Shown here: piece after piece, positions 9,837 to 17,723 of the stretch | Position numbering within the stretch: the stretch's first letter is position 1 | Layout: the number at the start of each line of letters is the position of its first letter | Notes under the pieces: generated by a model | What the model was told of the DNA's origin: nothing | Seen by the model: only the letters and a program-made list of their open reading frames with translations | Databases searched by the model: none | Made by a program: the position numbers and the translations under genes | From: Desulfobacterales bacterium | GTDB lineage: Bacteria > Desulfobacterota > Desulfobacteria > Desulfobacterales > SpSt-501 | Length of the DNA: 40,989 bases | NCBI GenBank assembly: GCA_030834695.1 | Contig: JAUQXK010000137.1 | Coordinates: 1 to 40,989, forward strand | Direction: 5' to 3'

Positions 9837-11720
9837 ATGGAATGGCAGAGTTTATACAAAAGCAAAGTGGTCAGCGCCCAAGAAGCGGTGTCCAAGATCA
9901 AACGCGGCAACCGGGTTTTCATCGGCACCGGGTGCGGAGAGCCGCAGCATCTGATCAAAGCGATGGTGACCGACCAGAACCTTCAGGACATCATGCTGTA
10001 CCAAATGCTTTCCTACACGCTATCCCAGTTCATCGACAACGAATCCTTCAGCAAGCGCTTCTCGCTCAAACTTTTCTTCATCAGCCGGTCCATGCGCAAG
10101 GCCGCATTCGAAGGCAAAATCGACTATGTCCCGGCCTATCTGTCACGCATCGCCAGTCTTTTTTCCAGCCAGCGAATCGGATTGGATGCCGCGCTGGTGC
10201 AGGTCAGCCCGCCGGACCCGTTCGGCTACTGCAGCCTGGGCGTATCGGTGGACATTACCCGGGCGGGACTTGAACACGCGCGGATGGTTATCGCCCAGGT
10301 CAACCCGCGCATGCCGCGTACCTGGGGCGACAGTTTCATCCATGTGGATGAAATCGATTATCTGGTTCCCTATGAGGAACCCCTGGTGCAGTTCTTTCCG
10401 ACCTTGCAGGACAACGAAGTATCTCGTCGGATCGGCCACTATATCTCCCAGCTCGTAGACGACGGTGCGACCCTGCAGGTCGGATTCGGCAATCTGCCGT
10501 ATCATATCCTCAAATTTCTCGACGGCAAAAAGGATCTCGGGCTGCATACCCATGTGATTACCGACGGCTTCCTGCCGTTGTTTGAAAAAAAGGTGATCAC
10601 CAACAAGAAAAAATCCCTGCTGCCGGACCGGACCGTGAGCTCCTTCTGCATGGGATCCCAGAAGCTCTATCAATTCGTCGACAACAACCCGGCTTTCTAT
10701 TTTCGGTCATCGGATTTCGTGAACGACCCGCTGGTCATTGCTCGCAACGACAACCTCATCACCATCAGCGCGGCCCTGGAAGTCGATCTCACGGGGCAGG
10801 TTTGCACGGACTCGTTGGGGGACCGGTTTTACAGCGGCATCGGCGATCAGGTGGATTTTCTGCGCGGCAGCTCCATGTCCAAGGGAGGGTTTTCCATCAT
10901 CGCGCTGCCCTCGACGGCCGGCAACGGCCGCGTGTCGCGCATCGTGCCCAGCTTGAGCGAGGGCGCCGGAGTTGCCACGACCCGGGGCGATGTCAACTTC
11001 GTGATCACGGAATACGGCATTGCCGAGTTGTCCGGCAAAAGCATCTATCAGCGCGTTATGGAATTGGCCCAGATCGCACACCCCAAGTTTCGAGAAGAAC
11101 TGATTGAGGTCGCGCGCAAACGACACTACATTTTCAAGGACCAACTGCCCCCCTCCACCGACGACCTCATTTTCATCGAGGGCTACAAGAGTTCCTATAC
11201 TCTGAAGAGCGGCAAGACGGTCGAATTCAGACCGCTGTTGCCCTCCGATGAGTTTGCCTACCGCAATTTTTTTTATTCGCTTCAGGAAAAAACCATTTAT
11301 TTCCGGTTTTTTTACAAAATGCGTAATTTTACCCATGAGGTGGTGCAGAAGCAGTGGGCGAGTTTGGATTATCGACAGAACCTCTCCGTTATCGGCCAGG
11401 CGCAGAAAGGCGGGCACAAAGAGATCATCGCCATCGGCTCCTATGCCAAGGAGGACGACAACCGGGCCGAAGTGGCCTTTGTGGTGCGCGAAGACTTCCA
11501 GGGAAAGGGACTCGGATCCTTTCTGCTTGAGCTCTTGGAGGGAATCGCCAAGCAAAACGGCTTCTCGGCCTTCACCGCCACCGTTCTGCGGGAAAACTCC
11601 AACATGCTAAAGGTTTTCAAGAAACGTTACGCCAACGCAAAGATGACATTCAGCTCCGGCAATGAGGTGCAAGTCCACATGAACTTCGCAGATGCCCGGA
11701 CGGATGCCCAACCGGTTTGA
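9837..11720 (+). CDS. Acetyl-CoA hydrolase/CoA-transferase fused to GNAT acetyltransferase
   Basis: The 627-residue fusion has a CoA-transferase family I core at about residues 1-440, of the acetyl-CoA hydrolase/4-hydroxybutyrate CoA-transferase type. Landmarks are GNRVFIGTGCGEP near residue 23, QVGFGNLPYHIL near 216, LPSTAGNGRVSRIVPSLSEG near 360, and the closing VNFVITEYGIAEL. A GNAT domain occupies about residues 460-610, with the acetyl-CoA loop VREDFQGKGLGSFLL. GGAGG nine bases upstream fixes the ATG at 9837; the frame is open further upstream but lacks family similarity. The first half moves CoA between acyl groups and acetate or hydrolyses acetyl-CoA. The second may acetylate a protein or small molecule. 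It appears monocistronic, diverging from the Smr gene. Confidence 0.9.
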   Translation: MEWQSLYKSKVVSAQEAVSKIKRGNRVFIGTGCGEPQHLIKAMVTDQNLQDIMLYQMLSYTLSQFIDNESFSKRFSLKLFFISRSMRKAAFEGKIDYVPAYLSRIASLFSSQRIGLDAALVQVSPPDPFGYCSLGVSVDITRAGLEHARMVIAQVNPRMPRTWGDSFIHVDEIDYLVPYEEPLVQFFPTLQDNEVSRRIGHYISQLVDDGATLQVGFGNLPYHILKFLDGKKDLGLHTHVITDGFLPLFEKKVITNKKKSLLPDRTVSSFCMGSQKLYQFVDNNPAFYFRSSDFVNDPLVIARNDNLITISAALEVDLTGQVCTDSLGDRFYSGIGDQVDFLRGSSMSKGGFSIIALPSTAGNGRVSRIVPSLSEGAGVATTRGDVNFVITEYGIAELSGKSIYQRVMELAQIAHPKFREELIEVARKRHYIFKDQLPPSTDDLIFIEGYKSSYTLKSGKTVEFRPLLPSDEFAYRNFFYSLQEKTIYFRFFYKMRNFTHEVVQKQWASLDYRQNLSVIGQAQKGGHKEIIAIGSYAKEDDNRAEVAFVVREDFQGKGLGSFLLELLEGIAKQNGFSAFTATVLRENSNMLKVFKKRYANAKMTFSSGNEVQVHMNFADARTDAQPV

Positions 11721-12129
11721 ACCGCGGCCGCGCTGCTCAGCTTCAATGCTCTCTGGGGCTGCCGTGGCTGGATCGCGGGGTGCCGTCCTGAATCATGCCT
11801 CGACGCACAAGGCCCAGCCACCGGCAACATCCAGCGAAAGAAAACCACACGGCAAATGCCGTCTGCCGGCCGATGGGGCGGCCGCCTGCCCAATCGGCCG
11901 ATGCGCTGGACGATATAAACTGGACGATATAAATATTGCTAAAAAGAGAATTTTATTGTAATTTAAGAGCGATACACCCATGGATCGCTGATGCGGCGAG
12001 CGCAACCACTGCCGCGGCGGCTCCTGCAAGAGACCGTCAGTCGAATCGTTGGGTTCAAGTAATCGGGCAAAACGCCGAAAATATAGTTTTAGATTAGCCA
12101 CTTAACAAACTGTATGGAGGGGCGGGCAC
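11721..12129. other. Non-coding interval upstream of the roadblock/MglA cluster
   Basis: No convincing gene is seen. The left part is GC-rich; the stretch from about 11905 to 11970 is AT-rich and holds a tandem 14-mer. A strong Shine-Dalgarno (GGAGGGG, 12117-12123) closes the interval in front of the GTG at 12130. The interval presumably contains the cluster promoter, but no well-spaced -35/-10 pair could be picked by eye. Confidence 0.5.
11906..11933 (+). repeat. Two tandem copies of a 14-base unit
   Basis: CTGGACGATATAAA occurs twice back to back (11906-11919 and 11920-11933) without mismatch, about 200 bases before the first gene of the roadblock/MglA cluster. It could be a regulator-binding site pair or simple slippage; the sequence alone does not decide. 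Confidence 0.6.
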
Positions 12130-12540
12130 GTGTCATACACGCTTGATCAGAAACAGCTCGACAGGATCGAAGATATTCTTAAATCGGAGCTGATCGACAA
12201 CGGCGTCCGGTGTGTCTTCCTGATCGACATGGCCGGGAACATTGTCACCAATCTGGACAATGGCGAAAAACAACATGACATTTACTCGCTGGCGGCACTG
12301 GCCGCGGGAAATTTCGGCGCCGTGAGCGCCATGGCCAAAATCATCGGGGAGAATGAGTTCTCCCTGCTGTTTCATAAAGGCAAGAAGGAAAACATCCACT
12401 TCAACAAGATATCGTCGGAGTTCCTTCTGATTACCATTTTTGGAAACGACATTTCATTGGGCTTTCTCAGGATGAAAGTCGCTGAGTCGGTTGAACACCT
12501 CAAGGGATTGCTTGAACCGCTGAGCAGGGAACATCTCTAA
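12130..12540 (+). CDS. Roadblock/LC7 domain protein (MglB-like)
   Basis: The 136-residue single-domain protein has the roadblock fold order: N-terminal helix (LDRIEDILKSELID), strand pair (VRCVFLIDMAGNIVTNL), a long helix rich in small residues (IYSLAALAAGNFGAVSAMAK), then strands (EFSLLFHKGKKENIHFNKI, FLLITIFG) and a final helix. This matches MglB-type roadblock proteins, which dimerise and act as GTPase-activating or co-GEF partners of MglA. The GTG start is supported by GGAGGGG. It is the first gene of the cluster, and an MglA-like GTPase follows after 58 bases, the classic gene pairing. The name MglB-like is used by context and fold; orthology was not tested. Confidence 0.85.
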   Translation: MSYTLDQKQLDRIEDILKSELIDNGVRCVFLIDMAGNIVTNLDNGEKQHDIYSLAALAAGNFGAVSAMAKIIGENEFSLLFHKGKKENIHFNKISSEFLLITIFGNDISLGFLRMKVAESVEHLKGLLEPLSREHL

Positions 12541-12598
12541 GGGGGATAACTCCCAAAGCCAGTCCGCTGCGCGCTGGCGATTACGGAATGCGAGTGAA

Positions 12599-13204
12599 AT
12601 GGCGTTCGTCAATCTCAAGCACAAGTTGATCCAGGTCAAAATCGTCTACTATGGCCCGGGCCGAGGCGGGAAGACGACCAACCTGGAATACATCAACCGG
12701 AAATTCCAGCACCGGATCAACTCCGAGATGGTGACGGTTAAGACCCATGGGGACCGGACGCTATTTTTCGATTTCCTGCCGTTCGACGTCGGTCTTGTCA
12801 ACGGCTATCAGATCAAAATCCAGCTCTACACGGTGCCGGGACAGGTCAAATACGACGCGACGCGCCGTCTGGTGCTGCGGGGGGTAGACGGGATTGTTTT
12901 TGTAGCCGACGGAATGCTCGTGCGTCGGGAAACCAACATCCAATCCCTGCGGAATTTGCAGGAGAATCTGGCCAGCTACAAAAAAAACTTGCGCACGCTG
13001 CCATGGGTTTTGCAGTACAACAAAATGGACCTCAAAGAACAGGGCATTCCGATGATGCCCATTGAGAAGCTTGATCAAGACCTCAACCATGAATTCCGCC
13101 GCCCTTATTTTCCAGCCAGTGCGCTGGAGGGCACCAATGTGGTAGCGACGCTCAAAAAAATCATTACCTTGACCATTGCATCCATTCGGAAAGAATTGCT
13201 TTAG
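12599..13204 (+). CDS. MglA-like small Ras-superfamily GTPase
   Basis: This 201-residue GTPase of the prokaryotic MglA family has the P-loop GPGRGGKTTN at residues 19-28. The G3 motif is TVPGQ instead of DxxGQ, the hallmark substitution of MglA. G4 is NKMDL and a terminal ASALEGTNV (G5-like SAL) is present. In Myxococcus and Thermus, MglA-GTP marks the active pole and controls type IV pili and gliding; its roadblock partner MglB stimulates hydrolysis. Here a roadblock gene lies just upstream and a PilB-type ATPase 2.1 kb downstream on the same strand, consistent with control of a pilus or secretion motor. The start ATG overlaps a TGA in another frame and has a modest GGAATGCGAG site upstream. 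Confidence 0.92.
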   Translation: MAFVNLKHKLIQVKIVYYGPGRGGKTTNLEYINRKFQHRINSEMVTVKTHGDRTLFFDFLPFDVGLVNGYQIKIQLYTVPGQVKYDATRRLVLRGVDGIVFVADGMLVRRETNIQSLRNLQENLASYKKNLRTLPWVLQYNKMDLKEQGIPMMPIEKLDQDLNHEFRRPYFPASALEGTNVVATLKKIITLTIASIRKELL

Positions 13205-13216
13205 GAGGGCACCGCT

Positions 13217-13855
13217 GTGGCCAAATCGTCCAAGTTAGACACCCTCACCTCCGAGCTGGAAAGCCGGCTTGACGAACTCTTCCGGGAAGACGGGCAGCCT
13301 GTTGAAACCCTGCCACCCAGGGACACCCGCAGCCAACCTCTTGCGGAATTGAAAAAGATCGTTCTTTCTATCGACTGGGAGATTACCCCCGAGGCGGTGG
13401 AGAGTTTTCTGGCCCAAATTCGATTGCTAAAAGAAGCCTACCAGGCCGACAAGATCGTTACCATGTTCCTGCAGATTCTCGGATCTCTCGGCCAGTATAT
13501 CAAGTCCAACCGAAGCAAAGCGCACCCCTCCACGTTTAGCTTGCTCAATTCCGTCTTCGCCCGGCTGGAAGCAATCATGAACTTTCCGAAAACGTCCGAG
13601 CTGGAGAAACGCAAATCGCTGCAGACGGAGCTGGCGGCCTATCAGCAGCTTCGCGAAAAGATATCGCAGCGCCGGGCGGCGGACGAGGCCAAGCCTGCTC
13701 CGCCGGCGCCTGCGGCAGCCATACCGCCCGCTTCTCCGGGCGCTTCAGCGGTAACCGCTCAGATGCTGGCGCAGGCGGTGGCGGAATTGAAGGAATTCAT
13801 CCGATCGGAGATGGCCGCTCTGCGGCGACAGATGAAAAGCGACACGCCGCGGTAA
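13217..13855 (+). CDS. Unrecognised coiled-coil protein in the Mgl-like cluster
   Basis: The protein has 212 residues with no family I recognise. The GTG start has a strong AGGAGGG eight bases upstream and lies 12 bases after the GTPase stop, so it is translationally linked. The N-terminus (about 1-25) and the central part (about 45-155) are helical and charged, including PEAVESFLAQIRLLKEAYQ and TSELEKRKSLQTELAAYQQL. A Pro/Ala-rich linker at about 158-180 leads to a C-terminal amphipathic helix with MLAQAVAELKEFIRSEMAAL, a likely coiled coil or docking helix. There is no signal peptide or membrane segment. By position it could be an adaptor or effector of the GTPase. That is inference; no enzymatic motif is visible. 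Confidence 0.75.
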   Translation: MAKSSKLDTLTSELESRLDELFREDGQPVETLPPRDTRSQPLAELKKIVLSIDWEITPEAVESFLAQIRLLKEAYQADKIVTMFLQILGSLGQYIKSNRSKAHPSTFSLLNSVFARLEAIMNFPKTSELEKRKSLQTELAAYQQLREKISQRRAADEAKPAPPAPAAAIPPASPGASAVTAQMLAQAVAELKEFIRSEMAALRRQMKSDTPR

Positions 13856-13891
13856 GCGCACCCCCCTCCAATGCTCCGCTGAGATTGGCGC

Positions 13892-14902
13892 ATGATTAGA
13901 AACGTGCTGATAGTAGACGACGATCGTGAGATGTTGCTCGACCTGCAGGAAGGGCTGTGCCAGCGGGACCCTTCCTTTGCGGTGCTCATGGCCGGCAACG
14001 GGGTCGAAGCGCTTGAATCCCTTCGATCCCACGATGTCTCTCTGGTCGTGACGGACTTAAAGATGCCGTTGATGGACGGCCAGGGGCTGCTCTCGGCCAT
14101 CATGCAACACTATGCCGATATTCCCGTAATCGTCATGACCGGGTTCGGCACGCCGGACAGGGAACGCCAGTTGCGCGCCAGCGGCGCCGCGGAGATCATC
14201 GCCAAACCTTTTTCCGTTGACCGGCTGGCTCGTCAAATGGCCTTGCTCCTGAACCAGCAGAACGAAGGCGGCACCCTGCACCATGTGTCGTCTGCCACGT
14301 TTTTACAGCTGATCGAAATGGAGCAGAAGACCTGCACCGTCCGTCTGGAGCACACGCGCTCGGGGCGCAGGGGCATTCTGTCCTTTGTGCAGGGGGAACT
14401 GTTCGACGCCCGGGTCGGCGAGGTCCAGGGATTAAACGCCGCGTATCAGATTTTCGGGTGGGAGTCGGTCAGTCTGACGCTTCAAAATAGCTGTCCGATC
14501 CGTCAGAACCGGATTCGCAAGAATCTCTGCCCATTGATTCTTGAGGCGGCTCGACGCAGGGACGAAAAGACTCCCTCGCCGCCGGATGAGAGTCCTCCGC
14601 GCGGATCAGTGGCTGCGGCGGCGGGCCCGGGCGAGTTGTTGGCGCACGTTCGCGCCTGGATCGAAAAGGAGATGGGCGACGACTGCAGCGTGGAAGACGC
14701 CTTCGAAGATCCATCCTGGAATGATCGCATCGAACGGCTGTCCCGACACGGCGAACAATTGAATCTGGGCCGGCTGGTGCTGGCCTGGGTGACGTGGGGC
14801 GAACCCCGCGACTATATCGTCCGTCCGGGCGATCCTCACATAATTGTTGCCGTTAACCCGAAATGCCCTCGTGAAAAGCTCATACAGCATTTGGGCGGAT
14901 AA
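13892..14902 (+). CDS. Response regulator with REC and PATAN/DUF4388 domains
   Basis: Residues 1-120 are a receiver domain with the acidic pair at VDDDRE, phosphoacceptor Asp in VVTDLKMP, the conserved Thr in IVMTGFG and Lys in IIAKPFS. From about 130 to 235 comes a PATAN (DUF4388) domain: VSSATFLQLIEMEQKTCTVR, ILSFVQGELFDARVGEVQG, then AAYQIFGWESVSL. A C-terminal extension of about 100 residues is not recognised. REC-PATAN proteins in cyanobacteria bind the pilus motor ATPase PilB and redirect pilus activity, so its place between an MglA-like GTPase and a PilB-type ATPase is suggestive. No histidine kinase gene is in the window. The start has weak ribosome-binding support but is fixed by the receiver N-terminus. 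Confidence 0.9.
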   Translation: MIRNVLIVDDDREMLLDLQEGLCQRDPSFAVLMAGNGVEALESLRSHDVSLVVTDLKMPLMDGQGLLSAIMQHYADIPVIVMTGFGTPDRERQLRASGAAEIIAKPFSVDRLARQMALLLNQQNEGGTLHHVSSATFLQLIEMEQKTCTVRLEHTRSGRRGILSFVQGELFDARVGEVQGLNAAYQIFGWESVSLTLQNSCPIRQNRIRKNLCPLILEAARRRDEKTPSPPDESPPRGSVAAAAGPGELLAHVRAWIEKEMGDDCSVEDAFEDPSWNDRIERLSRHGEQLNLGRLVLAWVTWGEPRDYIVRPGDPHIIVAVNPKCPREKLIQHLGG

Positions 14903-14916
14903 GGGGGGGCGGGTCG

Positions 14917-15264
14917 ATGCGGGGCCTGTTCGAGGATCTTCTGAGAATCGACGGGGTGAAAGCGGTGATGTTCTTCACCCTGTCGGGCCAGCCGGTGTTC
15001 GAGGAGTTCACGATGGGTCGCAAGGACGCCGCTGCCGCCAGCGACTGGTTTGCTCTTGCGGCGTGTCTGGGGAAAGCCAGAGAAACCGAACTGGTTTTCG
15101 AAAAGGGGCGGATTTATGTCCGCCGGAGCGCAAAGGGGATCCTGCTCGTGACGATGGGATTGATTGCGCCCACGGGGATGGTACGCTTGACCAGTGACAT
15201 TCTTTTCTCTCGATTGAGGGAGCAAAAACCGGTTCGGGGAATCAAACGTTTTTTCAAGCGTTGA
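14917..15264 (+). CDS. Small roadblock/LC7-like protein, second in the cluster
   Basis: The protein has 115 residues. Secondary-structure order read by eye matches a compact roadblock domain: helix (FEDLLRIDG), strand pair (VKAVMFFTLSGQPVFEEF), helix (SDWFALAACLGKARETE), strands (LVFEKGRIYVRRSAKGILLV, then an IAPTGMVRL segment), C-terminal helix and a basic end. Similarity to the first roadblock protein is low, and the assignment rests on pattern, so it is tentative. The ATG lies 14 bases after the upstream stop behind a G-rich AAGGGGGGG site. Having two roadblock-like proteins around one GTPase suggests distinct GAP and scaffold roles, or a heterodimer. That is inference. Confidence 0.6.
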   Translation: MRGLFEDLLRIDGVKAVMFFTLSGQPVFEEFTMGRKDAAAASDWFALAACLGKARETELVFEKGRIYVRRSAKGILLVTMGLIAPTGMVRLTSDILFSRLREQKPVRGIKRFFKR

Positions 15265-15273
15265 TGGTTGGTG

Positions 15274-15298
15274 CCGGAGCCCCTTGCTGGGGGTCCGG
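15274..15298 (+). other. GC-rich hairpin before the PilB-like gene
   Basis: CCGGAGCCCC (15274-15283) and GGGGGTCCGG (15289-15298) can pair as a ten-base stem with one mismatch and a five-base TTGCT loop. It sits in the 79-base gap between the second roadblock-like gene and the PilB-type gene. There is no run of T after it, so a classical terminator is unlikely. An mRNA-processing or attenuating element is possible. Confidence 0.4.
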
Positions 15299-15343
15299 TC
15301 GGCCTGGAGCTCGTCCGCGATGGAGAAAGGCTAGTTTGAAACA

Positions 15344-17701
15344 ATGAGAAGCGACATCGATTCCAGGATCAACGAAGCCGAGGTCTGTCGATCGATGGGG
15401 CTTTTTGCGGAGTCGTTGGCGATTTATGAGAAGGTGCTGCCGGCCCTGCCGGGTGAAACCCCGGAGATAAAGGAGACCATTCTCAGCCGGATCGATCTGC
15501 TGAAGCAGGAAATCGCCAAGGAGAATGCCGCCCCCGCGAAGGAACCTGCAACCACAGACCTGACCTGGATCCGGGGAACGATCGCGAGCGCGGGAGATCA
15601 TTCCGCCATTTTCGACAGTGCTGCGGCCTTTCAGGAAATGGGCCTGCACGGTGAGGCCGCCAGCGAATACGCCAAACTATTCGCCGGGGACTACCCGGTG
15701 GAAAAACTCATTCCCCACCTGACCGAGAGTCTGCTGGCGCTGCATGGAGCCGATCAGGCCGCCAAAGAACTCGCAGCGTTGATCGAAGGGGTGAATGTGG
15801 ACAAGCCCAAAGCCGCCCGCATCGCCAGCCTGGTCGGGGTGGAATTGGAAAAGCGCAACCACCGGGAGCCGGCTCAGGCGCTCTATCGGCTCGCTTCCGA
15901 ATTAAACCCGGAGGACGCCGAAGCCGCCAAACGCCTGGATTCGGCGGCAGTTAATCTGGCCTCAGGGTCTCGATTCGACTGCCTCCTGCGCGAGAATATT
16001 GTCACCCCCCAACAACTGCAACGGGCCTTCGGGCTATCCAAGAAATTAAACAAGAGCGTCGAATATGTCCTGATCGAAACCTACAAGATCCGCAAGGAGC
16101 TCATCGGCAAGACGTTTGCACGGTTCTACGGCTGCAAATTCCGGTCCTTCGATCCGAACATCCCGGCTCCCGTGGAACTGTTGGCCAACCTGAAGAAGAC
16201 CTTCTTGCTGAACGAGGTGTGGATCCCGCTCAGCTGGAGCAAGGACGGCATTGAAGTATTGGTCGACGATCCGCGCAACCTGAACAAGACCGACAACATC
16301 AAGTCGTTGATGAAGACCGCCAAGATCCATTTTTCGGTCGCCATCCGGGAGGACATCCAGGCCTTCATCGGCAGTTTCTTCAACAAAGACCGTCAAACCG
16401 AGGCGATGTCCGCCGAGGACATGACCGACGATATCGACATCCCCGACATTACCTTCGAGGAAGAGCGCGAGGAGGTGACCGCCGAGGAGGCCGATGAGAG
16501 CTCCAGCCAAGTGGTGAAGCTGGTGGATCAGGTCATCATCGCAGCGTATCGCAAAAACGCTTCCGACATTCACATCGAGCCCTCGGCGGTGACCAAAGCG
16601 ACCAGTATCCGCTTTCGTTTGGACGGCGTCTGCCAGGAATACATGAAGATCCCGAACGCCATGGTGCGCGGGGTGGTCTCGCGGATCAAGATCATGTCCA
16701 ATCTCGACATCGCCGAGCGGCGGTTGCCCCAGGATGGCAAGATTAAATTTCGGCGGAAGGGGGTGCCGGCTTTTGAAATGCGTGTGGCGACCCTGCCGAC
16801 GGCCGGAGGATTCGAGGATGTGGTGCTGCGGATTCTGGCTTCCTCCGGGGCCATTAAAATCGACGAGATGGGTCTCGTTGCGCGCAACTTGAACGTCATC
16901 AAGGCCATCGTCACCAAACCCTACGGCCTGATTCTGGCGGTCGGTCCGACCGGATCCGGTAAGACCACGACGTTGCACGCGCTGCTCGGACATATCAACA
17001 AGCCTGGTGTCAAGATCTGGACGGCCGAGGATCCCATCGAGATCACTCAACAGGGACTGCGCCAGGTGGAGGTCAAACCCAAAATCGGGCTTGATTTTGC
17101 CAGGATCATGCGGGCGTTCCTGCGGGCCGATCCGGATGTGATCATGATCGGGGAAATGCGCGACGCGGAAACCGCCTCGATCGGCATCGAAGCATCGCTC
17201 ACCGGGCATCTGGTTTTTTCGACCCTGCACACGAACAGCGCCCCTGAGACCGTGACCCGGCTGCTGGACATGGGGCTGAACGCGCTCAACTTTTCCGATG
17301 CCTTCCTTGGCGTTCTCGCCCAACGGCTGACCCGGCGGTTGTGCACGAACTGCCGCAGGGAAGTCCCGCTTCGCCGTGAGGAATTCGATGAATTGAGAAT
17401 GGACTACGGAGAGCCTTGGTTCGAGCGCACCGGTATCGCGTATGCTGAAAACCTTCGACAGTTTCAGCCGGCCGGATGCGAAGCCTGCTCCAACACCGGC
17501 TACCGCGGACGGATGGGAATTCACGAATTGATGGAAGGCACGGCCGAGATCAAGCTGATGATCAAGAAGCAGGCCAACACGGAGGATATTTTGCGGACGG
17601 CGCTGCAGCAGGGAATGATGACCCTGAAACAGGACGGCATCCTTAAGGTGATGCAGGGGGTCACCGATATTTCTGAAGTGCGCCGGGTGTGCATCAACTG
17701 A
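15344..17701 (+). CDS. PilB/GspE-family assembly ATPase with long repeat-like N-terminal extension
   Basis: This 785-residue protein is well above the roughly 560-580 usual for PilB or GspE. Residues 1-205 are helical and repeat-like, with TPR-type spacing (for example FAESLAIYEKVLPALPG and HGEAASEYAKLFAGD). About 210-345 resembles the GspE N-terminal domain (LLRENIVTPQQLQRAF). The catalytic core has DIHIEP near residue 406, Walker A GPTGSGKTTT at about 534, Walker B VIMIGEMRDAETA at about 598, a His box (HLVFSTLHTN) and a zinc-binding CTNC/CEAC pair at about 667 and 712. Such hexameric ATPases power pilus extension or type II secretion. No inner-membrane platform, retraction ATPase or pilin gene is adjacent, so its machine lies elsewhere. 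It closes the Mgl-like cluster. Confidence 0.92.
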   Translation: MRSDIDSRINEAEVCRSMGLFAESLAIYEKVLPALPGETPEIKETILSRIDLLKQEIAKENAAPAKEPATTDLTWIRGTIASAGDHSAIFDSAAAFQEMGLHGEAASEYAKLFAGDYPVEKLIPHLTESLLALHGADQAAKELAALIEGVNVDKPKAARIASLVGVELEKRNHREPAQALYRLASELNPEDAEAAKRLDSAAVNLASGSRFDCLLRENIVTPQQLQRAFGLSKKLNKSVEYVLIETYKIRKELIGKTFARFYGCKFRSFDPNIPAPVELLANLKKTFLLNEVWIPLSWSKDGIEVLVDDPRNLNKTDNIKSLMKTAKIHFSVAIREDIQAFIGSFFNKDRQTEAMSAEDMTDDIDIPDITFEEEREEVTAEEADESSSQVVKLVDQVIIAAYRKNASDIHIEPSAVTKATSIRFRLDGVCQEYMKIPNAMVRGVVSRIKIMSNLDIAERRLPQDGKIKFRRKGVPAFEMRVATLPTAGGFEDVVLRILASSGAIKIDEMGLVARNLNVIKAIVTKPYGLILAVGPTGSGKTTTLHALLGHINKPGVKIWTAEDPIEITQQGLRQVEVKPKIGLDFARIMRAFLRADPDVIMIGEMRDAETASIGIEASLTGHLVFSTLHTNSAPETVTRLLDMGLNALNFSDAFLGVLAQRLTRRLCTNCRREVPLRREEFDELRMDYGEPWFERTGIAYAENLRQFQPAGCEACSNTGYRGRMGIHELMEGTAEIKLMIKKQANTEDILRTALQQGMMTLKQDGILKVMQGVTDISEVRRVCIN

Positions 17702-17723
17702 ATGGAGCTGGCTGCTTCCGCAC

